NCBI GenBank assembly: GCA_029449235.1
Contig: JANATG010000015.1
Location: forward strand, 62,001 to 126,000
Direction: 5' to 3'
Length of the DNA stretch: 64,000 nucleotides
DNA from: Linnemannia schmuckeri
Lineage: Eukaryota; Mortierellomycota; Mortierellomycetes; Mortierellales; Mortierellaceae
Shown one piece after another: positions 20,604 to 30,612 of this stretch (positions are counted from its first letter, which is position 1; every line of letters begins with the position of its first letter). The notes under the pieces were generated by a model. The model was not told where the DNA came from. It saw only the letters and a program-made list of their open reading frames with translations, and did not search any database. A program made the position numbers and the translations under genes.

Positions 20604-22343
20604 ATGGAAAAGGAACCCGCCCCCCCTCCGTCACCCTCATCTCTCATAAATGAGGCTGATGGAGGACTCATTCTTCCCATCTCGGTCACTGCCTCGCACC
20701 CGAAAGATTTAACCTCCGCCACCAACCCCTCTCTTGCAGATGCCTCCCAAAAAGGAGTTAAAAACAACAAAGTCACAAACAAGGTTGCATGGAGCTCTAT
20801 CCGTTCAAAGACAGAGTCAAGGGAGTCCTGCGCCCAGAACCATCCAGACCCAGTCTGGTTCTCCCTCCACAATGACCCATATAGTGTGGCCATCCCATAC
20901 AACAACAAAACCCATTCCGTCTCCGATGTGGTCGAGGCCGCCATCAAGTCCTTCCCCAAGGCCAAACGCATCGACTTTTTAACAACTCGAGGAGTAGTGC
21001 TCCTTAGTTTCGGTACCGCTGAGGAGGTGACTGCCTCCCTAGGTACCACCCTGGACTGTCTTCCCTCTCCCCTCACAGTCATTTCAACCATGTACTCCGC
21101 GGGTACCAGGCTCAAGATCCGTGCCGAGTATACCCCCTTGCAGTCTAGTGATGGCGCAAAGATTGCAAAGGATATATTTGGATCTTATGGCAAGATCATG
21201 CTTGTGAACCATCACTATATGGCCGGTTCGACAATCCAATCCCTATCCTTCGACTTTATTTTGGAGATTCCACACTCCTCCCCCATGGACCTCATGATCC
21301 CTAGAGTTGCCCTTGTCGACACCATGAATGTTCTTTTCTCATGGAGCGGATCGAAATTCTGCTACAGGTGTGGTGAGGGATCACACACCAAGATCCAGTG
21401 CCCCAAACCATTGGATTTTAATTTGTCGACTACAGCGGCCTTGAAGGAGCCTATTATGGCGCGCGCTTTTCCAGATCCCAACGCTCCCCTTCGCGAGCCA
21501 ACCAAGAAAAGCACACCGCCCAAGCCAGCTCCAGGAGCAGCCAAGCAAGTCTCGATTGCTGATCCTGAATGGACAGTGGTAAGACGAACTAAAGATAAAA
21601 AGAGGGGCCGCGAAGCTTTCTCGGGTGGTGGAATCACATCGGCATCGGATAGTGATTCCTCTAAGCCGCCACCCAGAAAGCAGGCTCCGAAACACCAGGG
21701 AAGTAACCATAACTCCCACCCTACATCGATTGCAGCTCCACAAGCCAAACCAGACAGTAACTCTGCTGCCTCTCCTTCTGCTATAGCACCTACCAGAACC
21801 GTAGAGGCCGCCCCTTCACAGGAGCCCGCCAAAGCGGTAAAGGTCACCCAGCTCTCAAGTTTAGGCGATACCCCTAAACAAGAGACTGGCCCCAAGCAGC
21901 AAGAGACCGAGCAGCACCCGGAACAGCCAGAGACCGAGCAACAGGCTGAGCAGCAGCCCAAGCAGCAGCCCAAGCAGCAGCCCAAGCAGCAGCGCCAGCA
22001 GCAATCCGATTCTCATGTCGAGTCACAGGCACCAGCCAAGGACGCTGCCATGACCGCCGTTAACATCATTGAGGAAGGAGGAGGAGGAGATGAAGATGAT
22101 GACGATGGCAATGAGAAGGGGGAAAGAATGGATGAGGAGGATGAAATCGGCGATGATACCCCTGAGGATGCCGATATGTCCACAAAATCTGAGGAGAGAC
22201 AAGCCAGAACCCAGACCAGACGAGAGAAGCAGGAAGTAAAGAGACTGCACCTCAAAGACCGTATGAACAATATCTTCCAGTCGACGCCATCTCCCAAGGC
22301 TTCCAAGTCAACCTCCAAAAAGTCCAACTCCAGGTCCGGATAA
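20604..22343 (+). CDS. LINE-B ORF1, gag-like protein with zinc knuckle
   Basis: About 579 residues from the ATG at 20604; the frame is open a little further upstream but without ATG. The middle carries a CCHC zinc knuckle, CYRCGEGSHTKIQC (residues about 253-266), typical of retroelement nucleic-acid-binding proteins. In front is a folded-looking region of about 190 residues that I do not recognise at family level. The C-terminal half is low-complexity: repeated KQQP/EQQ units, then acidic and basic clusters. It lies 109 bp upstream of ORF2 in the same orientation. Its likely role is binding the element RNA as ORF1 proteins do; that is inference. Confidence 0.85.
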   Translation: MEKEPAPPPSPSSLINEADGGLILPISVTASHPKDLTSATNPSLADASQKGVKNNKVTNKVAWSSIRSKTESRESCAQNHPDPVWFSLHNDPYSVAIPYNNKTHSVSDVVEAAIKSFPKAKRIDFLTTRGVVLLSFGTAEEVTASLGTTLDCLPSPLTVISTMYSAGTRLKIRAEYTPLQSSDGAKIAKDIFGSYGKIMLVNHHYMAGSTIQSLSFDFILEIPHSSPMDLMIPRVALVDTMNVLFSWSGSKFCYRCGEGSHTKIQCPKPLDFNLSTTAALKEPIMARAFPDPNAPLREPTKKSTPPKPAPGAAKQVSIADPEWTVVRRTKDKKRGREAFSGGGITSASDSDSSKPPPRKQAPKHQGSNHNSHPTSIAAPQAKPDSNSAASPSAIAPTRTVEAAPSQEPAKAVKVTQLSSLGDTPKQETGPKQQETEQHPEQPETEQQAEQQPKQQPKQQPKQQRQQQSDSHVESQAPAKDAAMTAVNIIEEGGGGDEDDDDGNEKGERMDEEDEIGDDTPEDADMSTKSEERQARTQTRREKQEVKRLHLKDRMNNIFQSTPSPKASKSTSKKSNSRSG

Positions 22344-22452
22344 GCGTTCAGGGGAGCAGACCGAAAGATCCCTCAGAGCCTAGTCTCTTACATCTTTTTT
22401 GTGTGTCTGCTCTCCTCCCACCATTTGCAACAAACACCCGTATTTATCTTTA

Positions 22453-25380
22453 ATGTTTCCTTACAAAGATTTACGCATATGCACCCTGAACGTCAACTCC
22501 ATAGTCAATGAGACTATTCGACATCAACTTTTTGCCTGGCTTCGGTCACGAAACGACTATGACATTATCGCCCTCCAGGAACTGGCCGTCAGCTCCTCTA
22601 TGCCACAACCACGGAAGGAGAAGTGGAAGAAAGAGTGGGCTGGCCCAATGGCCATCTCGGACGAGTGTGCGATTCTTATCAACAACAACCGACTTACTAT
22701 ACACAACACACAGGAATTTCTACAAGGGAGGGTCCTCTCGGTCGATATCGCCTGTGACAACAACTTCAACAATACTATTCGAGTGGTCAACATTTATGCC
22801 CCTTCCAACAACAACCGTGGCCGAGCCAAGAATGGACAGATCAGAAAAACACCACAAGAATTTGTCGACCTGTTCCCTATCAATGCAATCAACACTCACC
22901 CGCACAAAATTGTAGTTGGAGACTTTAACACCATCAAGGACAGGAATGAGGACAGGAACCCTCCGTCACAAAGAGGCGACGCGTCCAAGTGGCATCTATA
23001 CTCTCCTCTCTTTGATCGTCTTGACATTATCGACATTGCCCCTCCAGCTCCCAGGGACGAAGACGATAATATTCTGGAAACCCACTTTACACACTTTACC
23101 TCCAGAGCGGGAAACAATTTAATGACGCGGATTGACTATATCTTTGTCTCCCAAGCACTGCTAAATGACGTCTCTTCATACAGCGTAATCACGGCCCCCA
23201 TTGTCGATTCGGACCACCGTCTAGTCTCGGCCACGATCAACTCCTCGCCCAGGCCAAAGGAACCTCGATCAAACGCCGCGCCTTCTCTGGACACACGCAT
23301 TCTCGCGGATGCCGGATTCAGGACGGAGATTCGAGATGCCTTGCAGAACCTTATCAACAAACGAGCCAACAATCCTCTTGCTTACGAGTCTGTGGGCGCA
23401 TTCTGGGATGCATGCAAGGCACGATTCCTGCTACTTGGCCAGCAATACAGGAATAACCAACGCAAGTCCAACAGGAAGCAGAGGACACGGCTGCAGAAGG
23501 CGATGAAGGAGGCTGACAGGAAACTGGACGGCAACCCGGATGACCCTGATGCAATCAGCGCTCGTCTACAAGCGATCAACGAACTCGACCAGATGGAAAA
23601 GAGCAACCTCGACCTGATAGCAACCATGGCCAAGGTCAAGTGGATCGAGGAAGGCGAACGACCGTCGCCGTTCTTTACCAAGCGCCTCAAGGCAGGAAGA
23701 GTGAGAAAGGTGCTCGAGTCCCTGAAGGATGCGAGCGGATCCAGCACAAGCAATCCAGATCGGATGGCAGAGATTGCGCGAGCCTTTTACACCACCCTGT
23801 ACAAGTCCCAACCAACAGATAGATGTGCACAGGATGACTTGCTGGATTGTGTGACCAAGACAGTCCCACAAGACCTTTGTACACGGATGGATCAAGACCT
23901 TACTCTGGAAGAGGTACTGGAATCGATCAACTCGATGGACAACAGATCCTCTCCAGGATCCGACGGATTGCCTTACGAGTTTTACAAGACGTTCAAGAAT
24001 GATATGGCCCCTATCCTGCTCGAACTCTTCAACACTATCGACAATGACTCGGGCTCGCTCGCCGAGTCGCACCGCCTTGCCCTCACCACTTTGATCTTTA
24101 AGAACAAGGGCGACAAGGAGCAGATGAAGAATTACCGACCAATCTCATTGACCCAAACCGACTACAAGATCTTCACCAAAGCACTCACCAACAGGATCAA
24201 CACGGTCGCTGGATTTGTAATTGGGAACTGGCAGACAGGATTTATTCCAGGCCGCCAGGGACACGACAATGTCATGATGCTGGAGCTGCTGACCAAGCAT
24301 GTGGTGGATGGCAGCAGAGGTGAGGCGACGTTGCTCTCGCTGGATCAAGAAAAAGCATACGACCGAGTCGAGTGGACATATTTGCACCGAGTGCTAGAGA
24401 AGTTTGGGTTTGGACGCAGGATCAGGAACTGGATCCGATGCTGTTATACCGACCTGAGCGCCAGACTTGTGATGAACGGCCGCCAGACCGCTCCCTATAT
24501 GGTCGAGCGTGGTCTGCGGCAGGGTGATCCACTGGCACCGATTTTATTTAACCTTGTGCTCGAACCTTTTCTGTTGTGGTACAACCGCCATGCCAATGGT
24601 GTTCAAACAGCAACAGGACCATTCAAGGTGGGCGCATTTGCAGACGACACGATCCTTGGACTGCGACCAGGTGATGAGAATGCCGCGCTGGAGGCGATCA
24701 GCCTACATGAGCGAGCATCAGGAGCCAAGATCAACGCAGACAAGACCGAGATGATTCCCCTGACTCCAGGAGCGAGGGAGACATTTATGCTTCCCAACTT
24801 TGAATGGCTGACCTTTGGCAAAGCCTTTCGACATCTTGGTGTGATGATCCAGCCCACAGGACGCGACATGAAGCCGATCGAGAAGGAGATCCTGGAGGGC
24901 TTGGACAAGACGGTGAATGTATGGAATACTCGGCGGCTCTCCTTCTCAGGACGAGTGGTGGTGGCCAATACCTACTTTCTATCCAAGCTGTGGCATGTTG
25001 CTCCATTCTACGAGTTCTCGACCGATTTTTTCAAAGAGATAGACAAGCGTACAAAGCATCTGTTGTGGGATAAGAGGACGGCACGGGTCTCACTGGACTG
25101 GTTCAGACGACCTCGACACCTCGGCGGCTGGAACCTGATTAACCCAAAGACGCAGTGCTTGGCGCTGAAGGCAAAGTGGCTGGCACGATGGAAGAATGAG
25201 AAGCCGCGGTGGAAGAATTTGTTTGAGCATATGGCCCAGCAGACCTTTCAACAGCACTCGCGAGCAGGAACGATCGACTTTCTGCAAACCCCATCAGCAT
25301 CTCAAGCCAAAAAATCGACACTGTCAACGAAACACCGATCATTCGAATGGCAACGCAGGCCTACGCCGAGCTGGATGTGA
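22453..25380 (+). CDS. LINE-B ORF2: AP endonuclease and reverse transcriptase
   Basis: About 975 residues from the ATG at 22453. Residues 1 to about 270 are an exonuclease-endonuclease-phosphatase domain with its catalytic signatures: TLNVNSI (N), ALQEL (E), VGDFNTI (D/N), TRIDYIF (D) and SDHRLV (D/H). The RT follows, with LIFKNKGDKEQMKNYRPISL, GFIPGRQ, LLSLDQEKAYDRVEW, GLRQGDPLAPILFNLVLEP and the active-site AFADDTILG. After the thumb the frame stops at 25380. The natural C-terminus (zinc finger) continues in the next frame from about 25314, so this copy has a one-base frameshift near an A6 run at 25309-25314. No RNase H is visible, unlike LINE-A. All visible catalytic residues are intact. 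Confidence 0.93.
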   Translation: MFPYKDLRICTLNVNSIVNETIRHQLFAWLRSRNDYDIIALQELAVSSSMPQPRKEKWKKEWAGPMAISDECAILINNNRLTIHNTQEFLQGRVLSVDIACDNNFNNTIRVVNIYAPSNNNRGRAKNGQIRKTPQEFVDLFPINAINTHPHKIVVGDFNTIKDRNEDRNPPSQRGDASKWHLYSPLFDRLDIIDIAPPAPRDEDDNILETHFTHFTSRAGNNLMTRIDYIFVSQALLNDVSSYSVITAPIVDSDHRLVSATINSSPRPKEPRSNAAPSLDTRILADAGFRTEIRDALQNLINKRANNPLAYESVGAFWDACKARFLLLGQQYRNNQRKSNRKQRTRLQKAMKEADRKLDGNPDDPDAISARLQAINELDQMEKSNLDLIATMAKVKWIEEGERPSPFFTKRLKAGRVRKVLESLKDASGSSTSNPDRMAEIARAFYTTLYKSQPTDRCAQDDLLDCVTKTVPQDLCTRMDQDLTLEEVLESINSMDNRSSPGSDGLPYEFYKTFKNDMAPILLELFNTIDNDSGSLAESHRLALTTLIFKNKGDKEQMKNYRPISLTQTDYKIFTKALTNRINTVAGFVIGNWQTGFIPGRQGHDNVMMLELLTKHVVDGSRGEATLLSLDQEKAYDRVEWTYLHRVLEKFGFGRRIRNWIRCCYTDLSARLVMNGRQTAPYMVERGLRQGDPLAPILFNLVLEPFLLWYNRHANGVQTATGPFKVGAFADDTILGLRPGDENAALEAISLHERASGAKINADKTEMIPLTPGARETFMLPNFEWLTFGKAFRHLGVMIQPTGRDMKPIEKEILEGLDKTVNVWNTRRLSFSGRVVVANTYFLSKLWHVAPFYEFSTDFFKEIDKRTKHLLWDKRTARVSLDWFRRPRHLGGWNLINPKTQCLALKAKWLARWKNEKPRWKNLFEHMAQQTFQQHSRAGTIDFLQTPSASQAKKSTLSTKHRSFEWQRRPTPSWM

Positions 25381-26348
25381 AGAACGAGGTGATCACGACA
25401 GACGGAGTAGCAGAGGACATCATCGTCTACGCGGGCAAAACCCCAGTTGCGGAGTTTACTGTCAAGAAGGCACGGCGGCACATTGACAAGAAGGATCTTG
25501 CCAAGCGACTGACACGTCTGGCCTCAAAGACTCCCCGCCGTCAGCCCCCCATCTTCAAGCACATGCGCCTCAAGGACATTGCCGTCGATGCAGCAGGAGA
25601 GGAGACACGAACAGATATTCCAGATGAGCAGTGGAAAGTATTTTTCTCTCGCTTGCATGATCCGCAGCGATACACCAAAGAAAAAGATTTCCTATACCTG
25701 TTCGCTCACAATGTGATTCAGACCAACGGAATCAAATCACTATACAAGTACACAGGCGAGGGTAAAACCAAGCCTGACTGCCGCCGCTGCCTCCCCGACC
25801 CTGACGACCCTACTGCCGAGCCTGTATTTGAGTCCCGCCTCCATGCCTTCCATGGATGTCCCTCTGTCCTTTCTCTTTGGAAGCAGGTCCTTGACTGGAT
25901 TGGCCAGCTACAACCAGACATACGGTGGAGCGACGACCCAAATCAGCTTTTGCTCTGCTGGCCCGAGCTGAAAGAGACCCACCCAGTGGTGGTTCATATC
26001 CATTCTGTGGTCACAAACACAATATGGCGCACCTACTGCAAGATGGGAGACAAGGAGAGCCTGTACAGAAACCAGCTGCACTGGATGACCTACTTTGCGA
26101 TCAAGCATCGAGCGCAGACTGAGTTGGCACGCGCTATTTACAAGGACCAGAAGAGAAGAGAGGCATGCACGACGGCAGCCTCGCTGCAACTCTTTTCCGA
26201 GGACCCCGACCACTTTTACGACAAGATGAAGAAGGAGTGGGAGGTGGCGCCCCATATCATGGTGACAAAGGATGGCGTAACCTTTGGAGACATGTGGGAC
26301 ACACTTCCTAAGGCAGATGCAGAGGGACTAGAGGAGCAGGAGGACTAA
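25347..26348 (+). CDS. LINE-B ORF2 C-terminal part with zinc finger, shifted frame
   Basis: About 333 residues that should be the end of ORF2. It overlaps the ORF2 stop by 34 bases, and its frame reads sensibly upstream to the A6 run (KIDTVNETPIIRMATQ). It holds CRRCLPDPDDPTAEPVF followed by HAFHGCP, the C2-HC arrangement of the zf-RVT finger at LINE C-termini. Adding one A to the A6 run would join the two frames. The break may be a mutation, an assembly homopolymer error or a frameshift site. The Met at 25347 need not be a real start. Confidence 0.8.
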   Translation: MATQAYAELDVKNEVITTDGVAEDIIVYAGKTPVAEFTVKKARRHIDKKDLAKRLTRLASKTPRRQPPIFKHMRLKDIAVDAAGEETRTDIPDEQWKVFFSRLHDPQRYTKEKDFLYLFAHNVIQTNGIKSLYKYTGEGKTKPDCRRCLPDPDDPTAEPVFESRLHAFHGCPSVLSLWKQVLDWIGQLQPDIRWSDDPNQLLLCWPELKETHPVVVHIHSVVTNTIWRTYCKMGDKESLYRNQLHWMTYFAIKHRAQTELARAIYKDQKRREACTTAASLQLFSEDPDHFYDKMKKEWEVAPHIMVTKDGVTFGDMWDTLPKADAEGLEEQED

Positions 26349-26733
26349 CTATTTCTGTCTTCCCCTTCTTTCCCTTTTTATTTTTTCCTTTTTCCCTCTT
26401 TTTCTCATTCCCATTCATGCAAACTCTCTTTTTTCTTTTTTTCTTTTGCATGTCACTCATTAACCAATCAGGTCATGAGGGCTTGCATCACGCCATCTTC
26501 CTTCTCACTTCATGCAAGCACCCCAACCATTTCATCCCCAACAGGACCATGAGGCATTGGCAAGTTGACAGTTAAAAAAAGTGTCGAAATGGTCATTCCC
26601 ACTTTTTCTTTCTTTCTTCTCTCCATTCTCACATCCTTCCCCATCTTCACAATCCCCTGCCCTCTGCCTCATTTGTTCTCCTCTACCCTCCATTTACTTT
26701 TCTCTTCTCTTTTTTTCTTTTTTCTCCTCATTC

Positions 26734-26734
<1 letters not shown>

Positions 26735-26773
<39 letters not shown>
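26735..26773 (+). repeat. A39 homopolymer inside LINE-B
   Basis: 39 consecutive A between ORF2 and the third ORF. It could be a LINE tail, marking the end of the ORF1-ORF2 element, or an internal tract. Confidence 0.9.
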
Positions 26774-26774
<1 letters not shown>

Positions 26775-26829
26775 CAAAAAGCAAGCAAAGCACACTCCTT
26801 CAACACTTTCTCCTCCCCTATTCTCCTCC

Positions 26830-27348
26830 ATGACCAACAAGCACCCTTCCATTTCCACCAAGTCCTACACAGGCAGCCAAACCGGCCGCCGCACGACCTC
26901 CGTAAGAAGCCCCTCTCCCGCCCCTTCGGAAAACGAGGAGGCCAACGCCTCGTTCATTACCCAGCAGGCCCCCGTTATCCTCAACTCCAATGAGCCTGAG
27001 AACCCACCCCATGCTGAGGAACAAGCCAATGCCACTTCTTACCCTGCCCAGAAGGTCCTCCCTGTCCAGTCTAACAAGGCTCCCTTGGAAAGCTTCCCCG
27101 AAGCGTTGCAACGTCGTTGGAACCTGACGTGCCAGGAATTGGACGAAGTCTCCCAACAGGCAAGCGACTCGTTTCTCAATCCAGATCAGTTACAATGGAT
27201 TCGGAAGCGCTATGCTTATCTGCAAGAACATGAACAAGCCCTCCGTCACGATATCTCCCGATACATCCCAGACCCTCATTTGAAGGCCTATCAAGATGCT
27301 CTGGCCACCTTTGGAGAAGCCGCTCGTCTTTTCTGGTCACGTCGCTAG
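26830..27348 (+). CDS. LINE-B third ORF, 172-residue protein of unknown function
   Basis: ATG at 26830 to TAG at 27346-27348. The first about 85 residues are S/T/P/N/E-rich and look disordered. The rest (from about LESFPEALQRRWNLTC) looks alpha-helical and charged, with WIRKRYAYLQEHEQALRHDI and YQDALATFGEAARLFW. I recognise no family. Its place between ORF2 and the outer tRNA duplication suggests it belongs to the element. It could instead be a captured host gene or an unrelated gene. A strong Kozak-like context is not obvious. Confidence 0.6.
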   Translation: MTNKHPSISTKSYTGSQTGRRTTSVRSPSPAPSENEEANASFITQQAPVILNSNEPENPPHAEEQANATSYPAQKVLPVQSNKAPLESFPEALQRRWNLTCQELDEVSQQASDSFLNPDQLQWIRKRYAYLQEHEQALRHDISRYIPDPHLKAYQDALATFGEAARLFWSRR

Positions 27349-27611
27349 ATAGTTCTTTTCGTCTCTCTTTTTTTTCTTCTCTTTTTTATTTATTTACTTT
27401 TATTTTATTTTTTATCTTTTATTTTCTCTCTCCTCCCCCTCCCCCTCTGTACTTCTACCCCCCCATACCCATTTATTGTTTGGACTCCAGCCCCCTCCCT
27501 CCTACTCCTTGGTCCCTCGCCTCCCTTTTGTTTCGAGCAGCCATTTTTCTGTTATCAGCCCCTGCCGGGAAACCCCTTCTTTATATGAATATGAGCCTAT
27601 CATGCATTTAG

Positions 27612-27655
27612 GGAGCACCACACCACTGCGTCGGAATGGGGTGCTCCGCAATAAA
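27612..27655 (+). other. 3' stem-loop and AATAAA near LINE-B end
   Basis: GGAGCACC at 27612-27619 pairs perfectly with GGTGCTCC at 27640-27647 around a 20-base loop. AATAAA follows at 27650-27655, and a near-palindrome (CCTTGCAAG repeated) runs to the junction with the tRNA. Such 3' hairpins are recognised by the RT in some LINEs; that role here is inferred. Confidence 0.6.
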
Positions 27656-27679
27656 TCACCTTGCAAGACCCCTTGCAAG

Positions 27680-27752
27680 GCTCGCTTAGCTTAGTCGGTA
27701 GAGCGTTGTGCTAATAACGCAAAGGCCGCAGGTTCGATCCCTGCAGTGAGCA
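27680..27752 (+). tRNA. tRNA-Ile(AAT)
   Basis: 73 nt with a full cloverleaf. The acceptor stem is GCTCGCT with AGTGAGC (one G-T pair), the D arm GCTT...GAGC, the anticodon stem TTGTG/CGCAA, the loop CTAATAA giving anticodon AAT, and the T arm GCAGG-TTCGATC-CCTGC. A pol III terminator TTTT follows at about 27761. There is no intron. The gene is intact although LINE-B ends directly against its first base. Because the A and B boxes are internal it should still be transcribed. Confidence 0.97.
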
Positions 27753-27999
27753 GCCTAATCTTTTGCACCCTTTGACCGTCAAGCGTCACCATTCCAGTTT
27801 TTTTACTTTTTAGTATTTTTACTTCCTCGTTTCTTTTACTTTTTCTGTTCTTCTTTACACACTTCCATTTCTTTTTCTGCCTACCCATCTCACACTCTCT
27901 ACTTTTTTTTCTTCTCGCGACAACCATTCCTTTTTACTTCACGAACACCAAACGCATCAGCTTTTCCGTATCCTTTTTTTCCACTTATTCACCCTCCTC
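27753..27999. promoter_or_regulatory. Pyrimidine-rich upstream region of CAP gene
   Basis: 247 bp from the tRNA to the CAP start codon. It is T/C-rich throughout on the plus strand, typical of fungal promoters. No TATA box is clear. Confidence 0.4.
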
Positions 28000-30126
28000 A
28001 TGGCAGAAATTTCATCCCTTTCGTCGCTGCTCAAGCGACTTGAAGCTGCCACCACAAAGCTCGAAGACCTAGCCATGGCTGGCGCATCCGCCTCCAACGT
28101 GTCGTCTTCATTGACCGGCAGCAGTGGCGCACACGCTCCTCAAGGGCAGCTCTCCCAGCTCGCCGAGTCTGCACCTGCTTCTTCTCAGCAGGATGCCACT
28201 CATCCCCATGTCGAGGGCTTTGATGAGCTCTTGAACGGACCCGCCAAGGGCTATTATGACCTCAGTAAGACTGTCGGCGGCCTTGTCGAGGAACAGGTAC
28301 GCACTTTCACGCCACAATCGGCCTGTCTCTCTCTCTCTCTCTCTTTTTTTTTTTTTTTTGTATTTTCATGCGTGTCTTTTCGTTGTTTTTGTACCTGGAA
28401 AAGAACAACAAAAAACAACATGATACATGCCACATGGTCACCACTAACCAGGGTCGTGATTATCACGCTTCCCTTTTCGGCATTACCTCTTGCCTTTCTA
28501 CTATAGGCCAACTATGTTCGCGACTTGTTTGCTGCCCAGCGGGAAATGATCTTGGTCGCAACCCTGAACCAAAAGCCTCCTCTGACCTCAGATGTCTTCC
28601 GTCAGTTACTGGAGCCCACACAGAAGGAGCTGATGAAGGTGATTGAAGTTCGAGACAAGAACCGTGCCAGCCCTTTCGCTAACCACTTGACCGCCGTTGC
28701 CGACGGTATCCCTGCACTCGGATGGGTCGCCATCGTAAGTTAACTACAAAACATGTGCTATCACTGTATCTTTTGTTTTCGTTTTTGTTCTTTGCGTTTC
28801 TTTGCCTATTGTCGTAATTACCTGTATGCTGATTTGCTGGGTTGGTCATAAACATTATTGGAATGGCTCCGAGGGAACATTAACACTATTTTTAATAATG
28901 TCTTCACCGTTCTTTATGTTTCTTGCTCATTATTAGGAGCCCAAGCCCGCACCTTATGTGGCTGAGATGAAGGATAGTGCTCAATTCTATGCTAACCGCG
29001 TCGTCAAGGACTGGAAGGAGAAGTAAGTCAGCTTGATTTTGTGTTGTTTTTCCGTGTTATTTCGTTGTGTCGCAGTGTGAGTTTTTCTTGTTATATTTTC
29101 GCCAGTGGTCAAAGACTGGATGACAGGCGATCAACATAGCGTGACTCTGAGCCAGGACGTGCAGTCATGGAAAAGGGATGGACAGGAAACGACACATAAG
29201 CCCAGAAAAGAAACGGCGGACTTACCATCTCCTTTTGGAATTGGTTTACTTTTGTTTCTCAATAGGGATCAGAACCACGTTCTTTGGGTTCGCGCATACA
29301 TGAACTTGTTGACCGAGTTGCAGAACTATGTTCGCAAGTTTCACACCACTGGACTGGTTTGGAATCCTAAGGTATGTCTTGGCTTCTAGAAAGAAAATGG
29401 GTCTTGGATTGAGCTCTGGATGGATTACAACCACTCGCCTCGTTGCACTTGGAAGCAACAGCCCGCATGGATTTTCTGTCGGGGCGAGGACTGAACGATG
29501 ATATTGTTTTTATCATCATTGAACTTTATAGGGAACACCACTTGATGGTAACAGTTTGAAGCGCGCTTCGGCCACGCCTACCGCCGCCCCTGCAGCTGCT
29601 CCCGCCGCCGCCCCTGCTCCTTCTGCAGGCGGCCCTCCCCCTCCCCCTCCCCCACCACCACCAATGATGCTGGATACACCTGCTCCTGTCAAGAAGACCG
29701 CCGAGAACGACATGTCTGCTGTCTTTGCTCAACTGAACCAGGGAGAAGCTATCACAGCAGGATTGCGCAAGGTCGATAAGAGCAAGATGACCCACAAAAA
29801 CCCCGAGCTCCGTGCCTCCGGCATGGTCACATCTAGTCCTGGTAGGCCATTCTTCTGTGTAGATTGCTTATACAAAGCGCTGCTAGTATTCTCTGTGCCC
29901 CTGGAAACTGATTGGATGAAACGGAATAACTCTGATGGATAGGCAAGCCTGGTTCTCCTAAGCGGGCTGGTCCTGGTGCTCCTCCCAAGCCTGCCTCATT
30001 GACACTCAAGAAGCCACCAAAGCTGGCTTTGGAGGGCAACAAATGGGTCGTCGTAAGTCCAGTTTCCCCTTATGTTTTACACGTTGATATTTGTTCCAAT
30101 GCAATAATATATAACCTCATTTCATG

Positions 30127-30157
<31 letters not shown>

Positions 30158-30612
30158 CCTTATAGGAAAACTTTGAGAACAATAATGAGGTGATTCTGGA
30201 TCAGGTTGAGCTCAACCAGTCGGTGTACATTTATGGATGCAAAAACTCGACGATTCAGATCAAGAGCAAGGTCACGACGATTGCAATGGACTCTTGTACA
30301 AAGACAGGACTCTGCGTGGATTCATTGATTTCTTCGTTAGATCTTGTCAACTCCAAGTCGGTCCAGGTTCAGATCTTGGGTCGTGCCCCTACTGTCAGTC
30401 TGGACAAGGTCGACTCCTGCATGGTGTACTTGTCCAAGGAGTGCCTGGATGTCGAGATCTTGACGTCCAAGTGTTCGGCGGTCAACATTTTGACACCCGA
30501 GACGACGGAGGATGGTAATGACGACTTTGTTGAGCGTCCTGTTCCTGAGCAGTTCTTGACCAAGATTGTTGACGGCAAGGTCATCACTACTGCTGTGGAG
30601 CACAGTGGATAA
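28000..30612 (+). CDS. CAP1: Adenylyl cyclase-associated protein (CAP/Srv2), 7 exons
   Basis: Actin monomer recycling protein that also binds adenylyl cyclase in fungi. Exons: 28000-28296, 28507-28734, 28937-29022, 29266-29371, 29532-29841, 29943-30052, 30166-30612. All junctions are GT-AG and in frame. Domain order fits the family. An N-terminal coiled segment LLKRLEAATTKLEDLA (cyclase-binding type) comes first, then the CAP-N helical domain (GYYDLSKTVGGLVEEQ, PFANHLTAVADGIPALGW). An Ala-rich stretch with a run of ten prolines (profilin binding) follows, then a WH2-like actin-binding part (SAVFAQLNQGEAITAGLRKV). The last is the beta-helix CARP domain (NKWVVENFENN, YIYGCKNSTIQIKSK) at the C-terminus. 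Intron 6 carries a T tract of about 27 just before its acceptor. Confidence 0.95.

Larger units (their letters stand above)
20466..27679 (+). mobile_element. LINE-B: 7.2-kb non-LTR retrotransposon inserted in a tRNA-Ile gene
   Basis: Contains a gag-like ORF1, an APE-RT ORF2 with C-terminal zinc finger, a third small ORF, and a 3' region with a perfect 8-bp inverted repeat. The boundaries are inferred from the 25-bp duplication of the tRNA 5' end. The 3' end joins tRNA nucleotide 1 directly, without an A tail. An internal A39 run lies at 26735-26773. The alternative is that a LINE ended at A39 and the remaining 0.9 kb is separate DNA; the exact duplication at the outer edges argues for one 7.2-kb unit. 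tRNA-associated LINEs are known from Dictyostelium (TRE family), but those insert beside rather than within tRNA genes. Confidence 0.75.
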
